Assembly (NCBI GenBank): GCA_937920105.1
Contig: CALETH010000090.1
Span: 1-61,092, forward strand
Length of the DNA: 61,092 nucleotides
Direction of reading: 5' to 3'
Origin: an uncultured Bacteroidota bacterium
GTDB taxonomy: Bacteria > Bacteroidota > Ignavibacteria > UBA10030 > UBA8401
A program made the position numbers and the translations under genes. Position 1 is the first letter of the stretch; each line of letters begins with the position of its first letter. This document shows, piece after piece, positions 8,372 through 17,177 of this stretch. A model generated the notes under the pieces. That model saw nothing but the letters and a program-made list of their open reading frames with translations, searched no databases and was not told where the DNA came from.

Positions 8372-9205
8372 TCAAGGAATTGGTGTAACAATAATTTTAT
8401 TTGGAGTGAGAATATATAATGAAGAATTATTACCAACAACATCTTTAAATTCTTTTACATTATCTGAAGAAAATTGTTCAATGGAAAGAGAAAAAACTAT
8501 TTCTCCTTGCAATGAAAAACCAATTATTTTTTTTGATGTAGTAAGAAGAATAGTGTTATTAAAAATACTAATATTCTGATGGGTAAGTGAAGAATCTATA
8601 TTTATCGAAGAAAGATAATTTCCAAAAATGTCAAACAAAACAATGGTATTTTCATCTAACAAAAAAATTGTGTTTTCATTACCAACAAGAGAAATGGGAT
8701 TTTTTAATGTGATGTTTGATTGATAGTTGCCGAATTCTTTTTCAAAATTTTTTGTTGAATTGAACTTCAATATTCTTTTACTTTCACTATCAAGAATGAA
8801 CATTTCTCCTTGTTGAGAAATTGTTGTTGCTCGCGGTTGGACTGTACCAATATTCAATTTTGAAAAAAAATCTTCTCCTAATGTTTGAATGTAATTGAAC
8901 TGCTTATCATACTGTTGAATTCTTTTATTATTGTAATCTACTACGTACACATGCAGTGGAGTTACACAAATATCTGTTAGTTGATTAAATTCATAATTTC
9001 CCCAGCCGTTGCCTCCTATTTGATGAAGGAGCTCTCCATTTAGAGAATATTGCAAAACTTTTTCCGTTGTATTGTCTATTACATACAACTCGTTGGATGG
9101 TGAAATTGCTAAACGTGTTGCAACGGTAAAATTACCAATAGTGGTTTGCGAAAAAAGTTTTAGTGAGAAGAAAAGAAATAAAAAAATTATTGCCACAGAT
9201 TTCAC
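8372..9205 (-). CDS. Exported NHL/six-bladed beta-propeller-like protein
   Basis: A 277-residue protein with an N-terminal signal peptide (MKSVAIIFLFLFFSLKLFS). The body shows repeated propeller-type units, for example LYVIDNTTEKVLQYSLNGE, then GNYEFNQLTDICVTPLHVYV followed by VDYNNKRIQQYDK, and EMFILDSESKRILKFNSTK. This is typical of NHL repeats in secreted proteins that bind protein or carbohydrate. The predicted start is a GTG at 9205, lying inside a CCACAGATTTCAC dispersed-repeat sequence. It follows the PorV-like gene in the same direction but a terminator lies between them. No enzymatic motif is visible. Confidence 0.75.
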   Translation of the reverse strand: MKSVAIIFLFLFFSLKLFSQTTIGNFTVATRLAISPSNELYVIDNTTEKVLQYSLNGELLHQIGGNGWGNYEFNQLTDICVTPLHVYVVDYNNKRIQQYDKQFNYIQTLGEDFFSKLNIGTVQPRATTISQQGEMFILDSESKRILKFNSTKNFEKEFGNYQSNITLKNPISLVGNENTIFLLDENTIVLFDIFGNYLSSINIDSSLTHQNISIFNNTILLTTSKKIIGFSLQGEIVFSLSIEQFSSDNVKEFKDVVGNNSSLYILTPNKIIVTPIP

Positions 9206-9227
9206 TTATTATTGTTATAAGAACACC

Positions 9228-9250
9228 AAAAGGGCTTATTCAGCCCTTTT
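9228..9250. terminator. Bidirectional intrinsic terminator
   Basis: AAAAGGGCT and AGCCCTTTT form a nine-base perfect stem with an A-tract on one side and a T-tract on the other. On the minus strand it lies just past the PorV-like stop codon and before the propeller gene, so it probably closes the receptor/porin transcript. Confidence 0.8.
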
Positions 9251-9277
9251 GATTGTATTTGTACTATGTAGTAAAAA

Positions 9278-10309
9278 TTAGAATCCTAATGTTACGGTAA
9301 CAACGTTATTCGCAGAAAAACCAGTTCGTGTTACATTACGATAAGCATAATCAAACATTACCACTGTGCCGCTTAAATCTAAATTAAGACCTACACCAAA
9401 GGTATAATCATAAAGATAATCGGTACTTTTTTCTACATCAGGAGAAAGATTATATCCACCACGAACAAATACCATATTGTTATAACTATATTCTCCACCA
9501 AATTTATACTCATCTTCTTGATAGTTATTATTTTGGAAGTTTGCTGCTATCATAACACGATTTTGTTCATCAAATTTTTTCTCATACGCTAAGCCGATTT
9601 CCATTGTGGTAGGAAGTTCAAATGATGCAGCTTCTACTTTATAATATTGTTGAGGACGTAAGGCATCAGGTGCATAAGCATTTCTATAAAGATTTGAACC
9701 ATCAAACTTCATATTAGGACCTATATTTTTTGCTACTATTCCTAACATTAATTCCGGAATTCCTAATCCATGGTATTGTACACCAGCATTAATTCCAAAA
9801 CCATTTGCAGAGACACTCATAATTTTTTCACTAATCAAATTAAGTGTGGCTCCTATGGAAACATGGTCATTAAGCATTTTAGAATATGAAACACCCCCAT
9901 GAATATAACTTGGAGAAAAAATTTCTCCCGTTCCATCGGGAAAATCTTCTGTTGTTCTACTAATATCTCCAAATGAAAGAGATTTTATACTAAAACCAAT
10001 ATTTCCAAAATCTCCAGCAACAATATTTACAGCACCATACGAAACACCTATATCTGCTATATAATTCATTTGAGAAAACATTGTTTCAACACTACTATTT
10101 GACATTTTTGTCATTCCTGCAGGATTCCAAAAAATAGCATCTACACCAGAAGCCAATGCTACGTTTGCACCTCCAAGTGATAGACCTTTTGCACCAACAG
10201 GTATAAGCAATTCTGTTGCACCAGCCGTACCAATTCTTGCAGAGTTACCTGCAAGAATCGGGAGTGAAAACACCATCATACATAAAAAACTTTTTATTAT
10301 TTTTTTCAT
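9278..10309 (-). CDS. PorV/PorQ family outer-membrane protein
   Basis: A 343-residue outer-membrane beta-barrel protein. A signal peptide (MKKIIKSFLCMMVFSLPILA) precedes ARIGTAGATELLIPVGAKGL, then SLGGANVALASGVDAIFWNPAGM, the N-terminal signature of the PorV/PorQ (UPF0164) family. The remainder alternates aromatic beta-strands and ends in FGF-type aromatic residues (VVTVTLGF), as expected for a BAM substrate. PorV works with the type IX secretion system, shuttling or anchoring cargo at the surface. It lies directly downstream of a large protein with a type IX-like C-terminal domain. The start has GGAG eight bases upstream. Confidence 0.85.
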   Translation of the reverse strand: MKKIIKSFLCMMVFSLPILAGNSARIGTAGATELLIPVGAKGLSLGGANVALASGVDAIFWNPAGMTKMSNSSVETMFSQMNYIADIGVSYGAVNIVAGDFGNIGFSIKSLSFGDISRTTEDFPDGTGEIFSPSYIHGGVSYSKMLNDHVSIGATLNLISEKIMSVSANGFGINAGVQYHGLGIPELMLGIVAKNIGPNMKFDGSNLYRNAYAPDALRPQQYYKVEAASFELPTTMEIGLAYEKKFDEQNRVMIAANFQNNNYQEDEYKFGGEYSYNNMVFVRGGYNLSPDVEKSTDYLYDYTFGVGLNLDLSGTVVMFDYAYRNVTRTGFSANNVVTVTLGF

Positions 10310-10354
10310 AATAAATTCTCCATATTTTTTTATTGTTAATAATCATTTATTGAA

Positions 10355-13300
10355 TTAGAATGTATCTAAAAATTGTGCTTCGGGAATAATTGCAACTTTT
10401 AGCACTTTTGTTTTACCTAATTCTTTCATATTTACATGTACAATATACATACCAGCTGCAACAGGAAGATTGGATTCATTTTTCAAGTTCCAACGTGTAA
10501 ACTGTGTTGCGTCGTCTTTTACTATTGTTTTTACCAAAACACCAGCCAAGTTGTAGATACGAATGGTCGCTTTTTCCGGTAAATGACTGAATGTGATAAA
10601 TCGATTATATTTATCTTTTTCTTGGGAATTAAAACCAAAATATGGATTAGGAAAAACATTGATTTTTTCTACATCGGTTTTTGCCAATGCCGAACTTTGT
10701 GTTGCTGCAGTTGGAGCAGTAAATGTAAATTCATCTGCCATTGTATTTACTTTATTTGCAACGATTTTAAATTCATCACCATCTACCCAAGAAAGGTCTG
10801 TACGTCTATTAAAAGTACCTACCCACATTAAAGGAAGATTACTATTATTAGAAATATTCACTTGTAGACTTGGGTCAGGTGTTTCTGAATATGGTGTATT
10901 GAAAATAAAAATAAATTCACGATTTATTGTATTATCTCCATTTGTATTTGGTGGCATGTAAAGACCATTAACTGAAGCACCAGCAACATGGTTTTCTAAA
11001 AATCCAACCGCTAATCGTGTAGGTGGAGTTGTTTCCATATCCCAAGCAGAAAATGGCACAGAATAATTAAAATCTTGATATGGATAACCTGCTGCTTTAT
11101 TTATAACCCATGGTGCAAACTTTGCAGAATCTACTCCAGCAGAACCAGTTGCATTTCGTAAGTACCTATACCCTTTTGAGAAATTTTCGCTTGGTTGGGC
11201 AACTAAAGGATTCCATAAGTCTGTTACCACACTATCAACAGGTGCTAATTTTAATAATACTGTATGATAATCTGTAGCATTTTGAAGAGTAGTTCCAATT
11301 CCACCAAAAGCAAAATGGCCAGCCATACCAATTGTACCAGCTGTTTGGTCATACGCTGTTGGGTCAGCAGCAGAACTGAATCCTTCAAGCCCAAGTCCAG
11401 CAAACCCTCCTACAGGTGAAAAACGACGTGTTCCTGAAGGAATTTCCCATTTTTTCATCCCAGGTGGTGAAGTTATCACTTTTACTAACAACCCATCAAC
11501 AACATAATAATTTTCATCACCAGATTGATTAGTCATTTTATCAAGTTTTATTTCTCCTGTTGTTACATCAATTAATTTCCATATAGTTTGACCTTCTAAT
11601 GTATCAAATCTAACAGCGTAATTATGACCTGTAACTTTATCTGGTTGTACAACTTTTACTTCAATAGAACCATCTCCTGGACCAGTATGAGCAGTTTCTA
11701 TTACATCATCATATTTCACAGAATATCGTGTACCAGGATTAGTCATTTGAGGAATAGCTTCAAATACTGCTGGAGCACTTTCCAAATTATTTGGAAAACC
11801 TTCTATAGGTGTTGGGTTATAACTATATGCAGTAACAGCATAATAATAACTTTTACCATTTATCAAAGATTTTAATGTAAAAGCATCTTCTTTGGTACGG
11901 TAAACATGTCGTATACCACCATCTGTTCCAAAGTGAACTGGTTTATAGACATTCACACCAACTGAAGGGTCAAAAACATTATCTGAAATAGTTTTCACTC
12001 CATCTACGATATCGTATGTTGCCAATAAAACAGCGTCTTTAGAAGAAAAACTATTACTTTTTACTTGATAAACTTTGTAACCTTGAAATTTATACCCTTT
12101 TTGTTCTTGATTTTCTGTTACTGATGCAGTTTTTCCATCACCCCAATTTAATATTAACTCACCATCCAAAGTTGTTGTACTTACCACTGGTTTTGCAGGA
12201 GGAGAAGCAATTTCAAAATTATTGTTGTACACTTCTTGAATAATTGCATCATTTGATTTTAATACTGTAATACTTTCTAATCTATTAGTTCCTTGCCCTA
12301 CCATAAGCGCCACAACAACTTCTTGTTCTTCTCCGTCTGCCATATTAAAAGGACCTGCCGTTAAAGAAAATCGTCTATCACCTGGTGTTAAAGTACCACC
12401 ATTATATACTCCATCATTCCATCCTGTTGATGTTACAGGATTTCCAGAAAAAGAAAACTTTGTAGCCATCCCCGTACTAGGATTAATATTATCAGCACCT
12501 GTATTTCCTATCAACCCTTTCATTAAGTTGTACCATTGAATTGTTCCTTGTATATCATCTTGTGGCGGGTCACCATAGGCTGGTAATCCATTAACAAAAA
12601 AATTAAATGATGACATAGGAAGATTTCTATAACCTACTTTTTTTGTAAAATTATAAACCGCTGTATCTGTATCTATACCTGTAAAAATAATAGGTCCTTG
12701 TAGAAAATCATACCCAGATGCTGGTATTGCAGCACCATATTGTGTATCACTTCCATCCCCATTATAACAGAAACCAAGACTTAAAAGTGTATCGCAACCT
12801 ACAAAATCATCAGTTGCTCCTCCCAAATCTGGGTCAGAAGCTTTTGTTACATACATGTCATTAATAGGATAACCACTTTTATTAATAAGTTTATATTTAA
12901 TAAAAATAGCATTTCCTAATGCACCACTACGATTGTACCCCCATATTGTTCGTTGCACTTCCATTCCAATAGGGTCTGAACCATACATGTCTTGTGTCAG
13001 TGTTTGGTCCAAATCGTTAGAAACATGCCATAATGTTTGGTCTGCTCCTGGAATTCCTGGAATATCTATAGAAGGATTATATACACCATTATTATCAACA
13101 TCTTTAAAAGGTGCTCCATCTGTAGCAGGCCACTCATTCCAATCTTTTATATATTGTTCATAAATAGATTCTACAGTAACACCACTCTCATATCTTGTTA
13201 GATATGCTAATTCCTCACTATTTATTTTTTGCTTCATTGGTGCATCAAGGGGGGTCGTAGGATTAATGTCTGTACGAACTCTATATAGCCTACCTTTTTC

Positions 13301-13699
13301 ATCGCTAGGACTTCCTGCTACTGGATTAGTTGAAGCAGTTCCGGCAGTAATTATTTTGCCTGGTTGCAATCCTGACCTAAAAAATGAACCACCAACTTTT
13401 AGTTTTCCGTCTTTTGCATGCACTCCACCAAACAATAAACCATCATGATAAATAGCAAAGTGATTGCTTCCTTTTGGAAACTCTAAGGCAGAATTACTAA
13501 CATATGGATTAAAGGAACCATCACCAACGTTAGAATAATAGTTAAATAAATTGTTTATTAAGATGGTCTTAAAATCCAATCCTGCTACTGCATTGGACTT
13601 ATGTAATACTTTTTTATCTTCATTTTTAGAAAAAACAGTACCACTACCAATCATTAACAGCGTTATTACCACACATGTTATAAAATTATTTTTCTTCAT
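10355..13699 (-). CDS. Large secreted protein with FN3-like region and type IX sorting-like C-terminus
   Basis: A 1114-residue exported protein starting with a signal peptide (MKKNNFITCVVITLLMIGSG). A fibronectin III-like segment begins around PPAKPVVSTTTLDGELILNW. The last 90 or so residues carry INVFPNPYFGFNSQEKDK, IRIYNLAGVLVKTI, FTRWNLKNESNLPVAAGMYI and a lysine-rich end, the organisation of type IX (Por) C-terminal sorting domains. It is therefore likely surface-attached or released. AAAGGA precedes the ATG. It lies between a TonB receptor and a PorV-like protein in one direction, so the three probably act together. The molecular function is unknown. Confidence 0.75.
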   Translation of the reverse strand: MKKNNFITCVVITLLMIGSGTVFSKNEDKKVLHKSNAVAGLDFKTILINNLFNYYSNVGDGSFNPYVSNSALEFPKGSNHFAIYHDGLLFGGVHAKDGKLKVGGSFFRSGLQPGKIITAGTASTNPVAGSPSDEKGRLYRVRTDINPTTPLDAPMKQKINSEELAYLTRYESGVTVESIYEQYIKDWNEWPATDGAPFKDVDNNGVYNPSIDIPGIPGADQTLWHVSNDLDQTLTQDMYGSDPIGMEVQRTIWGYNRSGALGNAIFIKYKLINKSGYPINDMYVTKASDPDLGGATDDFVGCDTLLSLGFCYNGDGSDTQYGAAIPASGYDFLQGPIIFTGIDTDTAVYNFTKKVGYRNLPMSSFNFFVNGLPAYGDPPQDDIQGTIQWYNLMKGLIGNTGADNINPSTGMATKFSFSGNPVTSTGWNDGVYNGGTLTPGDRRFSLTAGPFNMADGEEQEVVVALMVGQGTNRLESITVLKSNDAIIQEVYNNNFEIASPPAKPVVSTTTLDGELILNWGDGKTASVTENQEQKGYKFQGYKVYQVKSNSFSSKDAVLLATYDIVDGVKTISDNVFDPSVGVNVYKPVHFGTDGGIRHVYRTKEDAFTLKSLINGKSYYYAVTAYSYNPTPIEGFPNNLESAPAVFEAIPQMTNPGTRYSVKYDDVIETAHTGPGDGSIEVKVVQPDKVTGHNYAVRFDTLEGQTIWKLIDVTTGEIKLDKMTNQSGDENYYVVDGLLVKVITSPPGMKKWEIPSGTRRFSPVGGFAGLGLEGFSSAADPTAYDQTAGTIGMAGHFAFGGIGTTLQNATDYHTVLLKLAPVDSVVTDLWNPLVAQPSENFSKGYRYLRNATGSAGVDSAKFAPWVINKAAGYPYQDFNYSVPFSAWDMETTPPTRLAVGFLENHVAGASVNGLYMPPNTNGDNTINREFIFIFNTPYSETPDPSLQVNISNNSNLPLMWVGTFNRRTDLSWVDGDEFKIVANKVNTMADEFTFTAPTAATQSSALAKTDVEKINVFPNPYFGFNSQEKDKYNRFITFSHLPEKATIRIYNLAGVLVKTIVKDDATQFTRWNLKNESNLPVAAGMYIVHVNMKELGKTKVLKVAIIPEAQFLDTF

Positions 13700-13733
13700 A
13701 ATTTTTTCCTTTGCATTAAAATTAATAATATTT

Positions 13734-16700
13734 TTAATAGACTATTTTTACACCAAATACTATTTGGCGAGGAGCATCAAAATTACCACTAAAGGCAAGG
13801 CCATTTAAATTTGTTGCATTAACAGTTGCACTACCACCACCAACATGTCCAGAATTTGTACCATTGTTAATAGCATTATATAATTCTACATAGTGTTCTC
13901 CAAGATTATCAGCCTTGGTTTTGCCTTCCGCAGTGGATAACCAACCAGTATCATAAGCATTTCCAGTTCTTGGATATACTACTAAAACATTTTTAGTATT
14001 CAATACATTAGTTACATATACATAAATATTCATATCTACTGGTCCAAGTGTAATAGTCTTATCAAGTTTAGTATCTATCCTAAAATATGTTGGGGTAGTA
14101 GACTCACCTATTAATTCTAACGGTGTTCTAAAACGAGAATCGGCAATACTTTCACCAGTGTAATATAAACGAGTATATGAGTTTCCACTATTAAATTCCA
14201 TTAAAACGTTTAATCCTAATTGCTCAAGAACAGGTCCACCATCATCTTTTGCAAAACGATAATCTAATGTTACACTTCCTTTATGTGTTTGATTAAAATT
14301 TACTGGAAAAATATATTTTGGGGTAAAATCAGAAACTTGTGAACCAGCAACAGTACCTGCTAACGAAGTAGGAGTAGAACCTGTTGCACGAGCATCAGAG
14401 TATGTGTAATTAATATCTGCTTCTATACGATTAATTCTTCGTAGTGTAACCTTAAATTCAACCCCTTTTGTTGTAGAAAAATCTCCATTTACCAATGCTG
14501 CATAATTTCCATGTGCTGCTCCAGGTAATGGACTTATTTGAACATATGTTATTTGGTCTTGTATATCTTTATAATATGTAGTAATATCAAATGAAGCATT
14601 CTCAGCAATTTGTTGAGTAAAACCAATTTCATATAAGGTTGAACGTTCTGGTTTTAAATTGAAACCAATAACATTGGTAACAAAAAATCCCCCACCAATA
14701 TCATCAGTAAATCCAGCTAATCCTTGATATGTATCACTTCCCTTGGTTGGAGAAATGAATTTTCCATATTGAGCATGAAATACTGTTCTATCACTTACAG
14801 GAAATGAAAAACCTAAACGGGGGCTTATTTGTTGCGTAGCTATACTTTTTTTCAAAGCACTTTTAGAAACCAATCCTGTACTATCATCAATAGCAACATT
14901 TCGTGGTTCAACCAAAACAATTCCATCATTATCTAAATAATCATAACGAAGTCCAAAATTAATGTTAAGGTCAGAGAGTTCTAGCTTATCTTGTATATAT
15001 CCACCAGCAATAATAGGTTTTCTTGCAGCCAAATCTGTTAACCTTCCATTAGAAAAAACATCTGTATCAATTTCTTTTGTTCCAAAGGCATCATAACCAA
15101 AATTATCTATACCAGTACCTCGTAACTCCTTTGCTATTTCTTCTTTAGTTTTCGTTGCATCTGTTACTTTGTAAAATCTATTAACAAGGTCAGCCGAGAT
15201 TGATGCATAACGACGAATGGTACCTTGAGTAAACTCACCACCTAATTTTAAAGCATTTTTTCCAAGTTGTGCAGAAACATCTAATTTTCCACCCATTGTT
15301 TGAACAAAAGACTTAGTATAACCAGACACTATAGTGCCAGGTTGATTAAAGCGAATTGTGCCACCATATACATCCCACGCAGGCAAAGTAACATTTCTTT
15401 TAACATCATCACTATAATAAAAATTGTTAAATCCTAACTTTCTATTTGCTGTAGTATCTCCATACTTATTTAAACTATTTTTAAAAAACGGGTCCATTAC
15501 TCGTGAATCTCTATAGGAATAATTACCACTTGCTTCTACTGCAATTTCAGGAGTTACAAAATATGTTAACTTCAAATTTCCAAAACCATCTTGTAACGTT
15601 CTATATGGTGTACGTGATTGATTAAATACATTTGCAAGAGTTACTGGGTCTTTTGATTCTCTATTATTGTATGAACCAGCTAATTTTACTTGTAGGTCAC
15701 CTAAATTATATAACAATGTTCCTGTGTAAACAAATGTATTTTGCATTGCTCCTAATGCATTTCCTGCTTGATAGATTAAATCAAGCGTATCAGATGCTAT
15801 AGAATCAGGATGAAAAACAGAACGATTTGCAGCAGTAGGAAGAGCTTTCGTTCCAGTAAAATTCAATTCTTCTAAAAATCTAATTTCTGTATCTCTAAAA
15901 AATGTATTTTGTGCACTACCAAAGAAACGAAGTTTTTTATCTGTCATAGGTATAGCACCGCCAGCAGTTACAACATAATCGGAGTAACCATAAGAATATC
16001 CACCTAAACTTTTCTTTCCTTGAGATGTATAATTATCAGTTTCAGCACGAACAGAAACTTTCCAATTTTCCCCACCTGTTTTTATAGATGTAGTAATAAT
16101 TCCACCATTAGCACCAGGATATTCTGCTGTATAACCACCGGTTTGCACTTGAATTTGCTCTACTGCTTCATCGGTAATAGTAACACCACGTCCACCACTA
16201 TATAAATTATTAATAGAAACACCTTCTATAAAGTATGATGTTTGGTCAGGACGTGAACCACGAACATAAGTATTAGTACCTCGTTGAACAACACCAGGTT
16301 GTAATTTTATAACAGCATCTACACCACGAGTTGGTAAATTAGCGATTGATTGTGCATCAACAATACGTGTAACATTTGTTGCTGACTTATTCACTAATGG
16401 TCTTTGAGCAACAATAACAACTTCCTGCCCTGTAACACCTTCCAAAGGAAGTTTAAAATTTGCCTCACTTGTTAAATCTGCATTAACAAGAATATTAGAA
16501 ATTGTCACTGCTTGGTAACCCACGTAACTTGCTTTTACTGTATAGGTACCAACCTCTGCTTTTAAAATAGTGTATTCCCCGTTAATATCAGTAACAGCAC
16601 CCCAACTAGTACCAACTATTTGCACGGTGGCCCCTACAAGTGCCTCCCCACTTTTACTATCAACAACTTTTCCTTTAATTTTTCCTTGTGTTCCTGCATA

Positions 16701-16760
16701 GAGAACAGAAGAAAAGAGAAAAGCAGTGAGACTTAACAACACGTACAGTTTTCGCTGCAT
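13734..16760 (-). CDS. TonB-dependent receptor with carboxypeptidase-regulatory-like N-terminal domain
   Basis: A 1008-residue outer-membrane receptor. A signal peptide (MQRKLYVLLSLTAFLFSSVLYA) is followed by a CarboxypepD_reg-like domain from about 27 to 108, with GKVVDSKSGEALVGATVQIV and VTDINGEYTI. The plug runs from about 115 to 235, with LPTRGVDAVIKLQPGVVQRG and TYVRGSRPDQTSYFIEGV. The long barrel ends in FGVKIVY. Such proteins import a bound substrate using TonB/ExbBD energy. No SusD partner is adjacent, so a SusC role is not supported and the substrate is unknown. AAGGAG at 16769-16774 sits 8 bases before the ATG, and a consensus promoter lies upstream at 16898-16926. Confidence 0.9.
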   Translation of the reverse strand: MQRKLYVLLSLTAFLFSSVLYAGTQGKIKGKVVDSKSGEALVGATVQIVGTSWGAVTDINGEYTILKAEVGTYTVKASYVGYQAVTISNILVNADLTSEANFKLPLEGVTGQEVVIVAQRPLVNKSATNVTRIVDAQSIANLPTRGVDAVIKLQPGVVQRGTNTYVRGSRPDQTSYFIEGVSINNLYSGGRGVTITDEAVEQIQVQTGGYTAEYPGANGGIITTSIKTGGENWKVSVRAETDNYTSQGKKSLGGYSYGYSDYVVTAGGAIPMTDKKLRFFGSAQNTFFRDTEIRFLEELNFTGTKALPTAANRSVFHPDSIASDTLDLIYQAGNALGAMQNTFVYTGTLLYNLGDLQVKLAGSYNNRESKDPVTLANVFNQSRTPYRTLQDGFGNLKLTYFVTPEIAVEASGNYSYRDSRVMDPFFKNSLNKYGDTTANRKLGFNNFYYSDDVKRNVTLPAWDVYGGTIRFNQPGTIVSGYTKSFVQTMGGKLDVSAQLGKNALKLGGEFTQGTIRRYASISADLVNRFYKVTDATKTKEEIAKELRGTGIDNFGYDAFGTKEIDTDVFSNGRLTDLAARKPIIAGGYIQDKLELSDLNINFGLRYDYLDNDGIVLVEPRNVAIDDSTGLVSKSALKKSIATQQISPRLGFSFPVSDRTVFHAQYGKFISPTKGSDTYQGLAGFTDDIGGGFFVTNVIGFNLKPERSTLYEIGFTQQIAENASFDITTYYKDIQDQITYVQISPLPGAAHGNYAALVNGDFSTTKGVEFKVTLRRINRIEADINYTYSDARATGSTPTSLAGTVAGSQVSDFTPKYIFPVNFNQTHKGSVTLDYRFAKDDGGPVLEQLGLNVLMEFNSGNSYTRLYYTGESIADSRFRTPLELIGESTTPTYFRIDTKLDKTITLGPVDMNIYVYVTNVLNTKNVLVVYPRTGNAYDTGWLSTAEGKTKADNLGEHYVELYNAINNGTNSGHVGGGSATVNATNLNGLAFSGNFDAPRQIVFGVKIVY

Positions 16761-16812
16761 AAGTATTACTCCTTAAAAAAAATGGTTATTAAATGATTAT
16801 TAGTTAAATTCT

Positions 16813-16841
16813 TTACCACAGATTACACAGATGAACACAGA
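16813..16841. repeat. CCACAGAT-type dispersed repeat in the receptor leader
   Basis: The sequence runs CCACAGATTACACAGATG followed by AACACAGAT, three ACAGAT units in one stretch. Related copies begin at 5919, 9191, 18782 and 20910. Here it lies between the predicted promoter and the ribosome-binding site, so it is transcribed in the 5' leader of the TonB receptor. Confidence 0.6.
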
Positions 16842-16897
16842 TTTTTTTGGAACTTTTTTGAATCTATAACGTCTAATACTTTACCCTTCTATAAAAG

Positions 16898-16926
16898 AAT
16901 ATAAAGAGGTGTGTGAGCAATGTCAA
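16898..16926 (-). promoter_or_regulatory. Sigma-70-type promoter of the TonB receptor
   Basis: On the minus strand TTGACA (16926-16921) and TATATT (16903-16898) are separated by exactly 17 bases, matching the sigma-70 consensus. Transcription would begin near 16890, giving a leader of about 130 bases before the receptor ATG. This is not the TTTG/TAnnTTTG type of Bacteroidia. Confidence 0.75.
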
Positions 16927-17056
16927 GTGTTTTTAGAAAAAAAATTTGTATAATCCGCCACTTGCCGCAGATTGCACTGATGGTTTAAAAAGTAAAAATA
17001 TTTTCTCACGCAAAGTTGAAAAAAATTATTTGCCATTTCTACAAATTATTTTTTCT

Positions 17057-17086
17057 GGGTTCCCGCTTAAAACGTGCGGGAATGAC
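17057..17086. repeat. Dispersed palindrome (TTCCCGC...GCGGGAA, GAATGAC end)
   Basis: The stem TTCCCGC/GCGGGAA encloses TTAAAACGT and ends in GAATGAC. It is the same family as 5981-6010 and 40599-40628, with one change before the stem (GGGTT instead of GGATT). It lies about 90 bases past the serA stop. Confidence 0.7.
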
Positions 17087-17177
17087 AACTCCTAAATTCT
17101 CACGTCTCTATTTCTATTTTTTGACACACCCCTTAGTCCCCTCTCGCCTACACATAATCCATCGCTACAGAGGGGAA

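Larger units (their letters stand above)
16761..17177. other. 417-bp intergenic region: promoter, RBS and dispersed repeats
   Basis: No gene is seen on either strand. It holds, from left to right, the receptor RBS (16769-16774), a CCACAGATTACACAGAT repeat in the leader (16813-16841), a consensus promoter (16898-16926), a second degenerate copy of that repeat (CCGCAGATTGCACTGATGG, about 16966-16984) and a GAATGAC-ended palindrome (17057-17086). Confidence 0.75.

Noticed and set aside
13734..16760. SusC-type glycan receptor
   Set aside because: The N-terminal domain fits SusC-like proteins, but no SusD partner or glycan enzymes are adjacent, so only a general TonB receptor call is supported.
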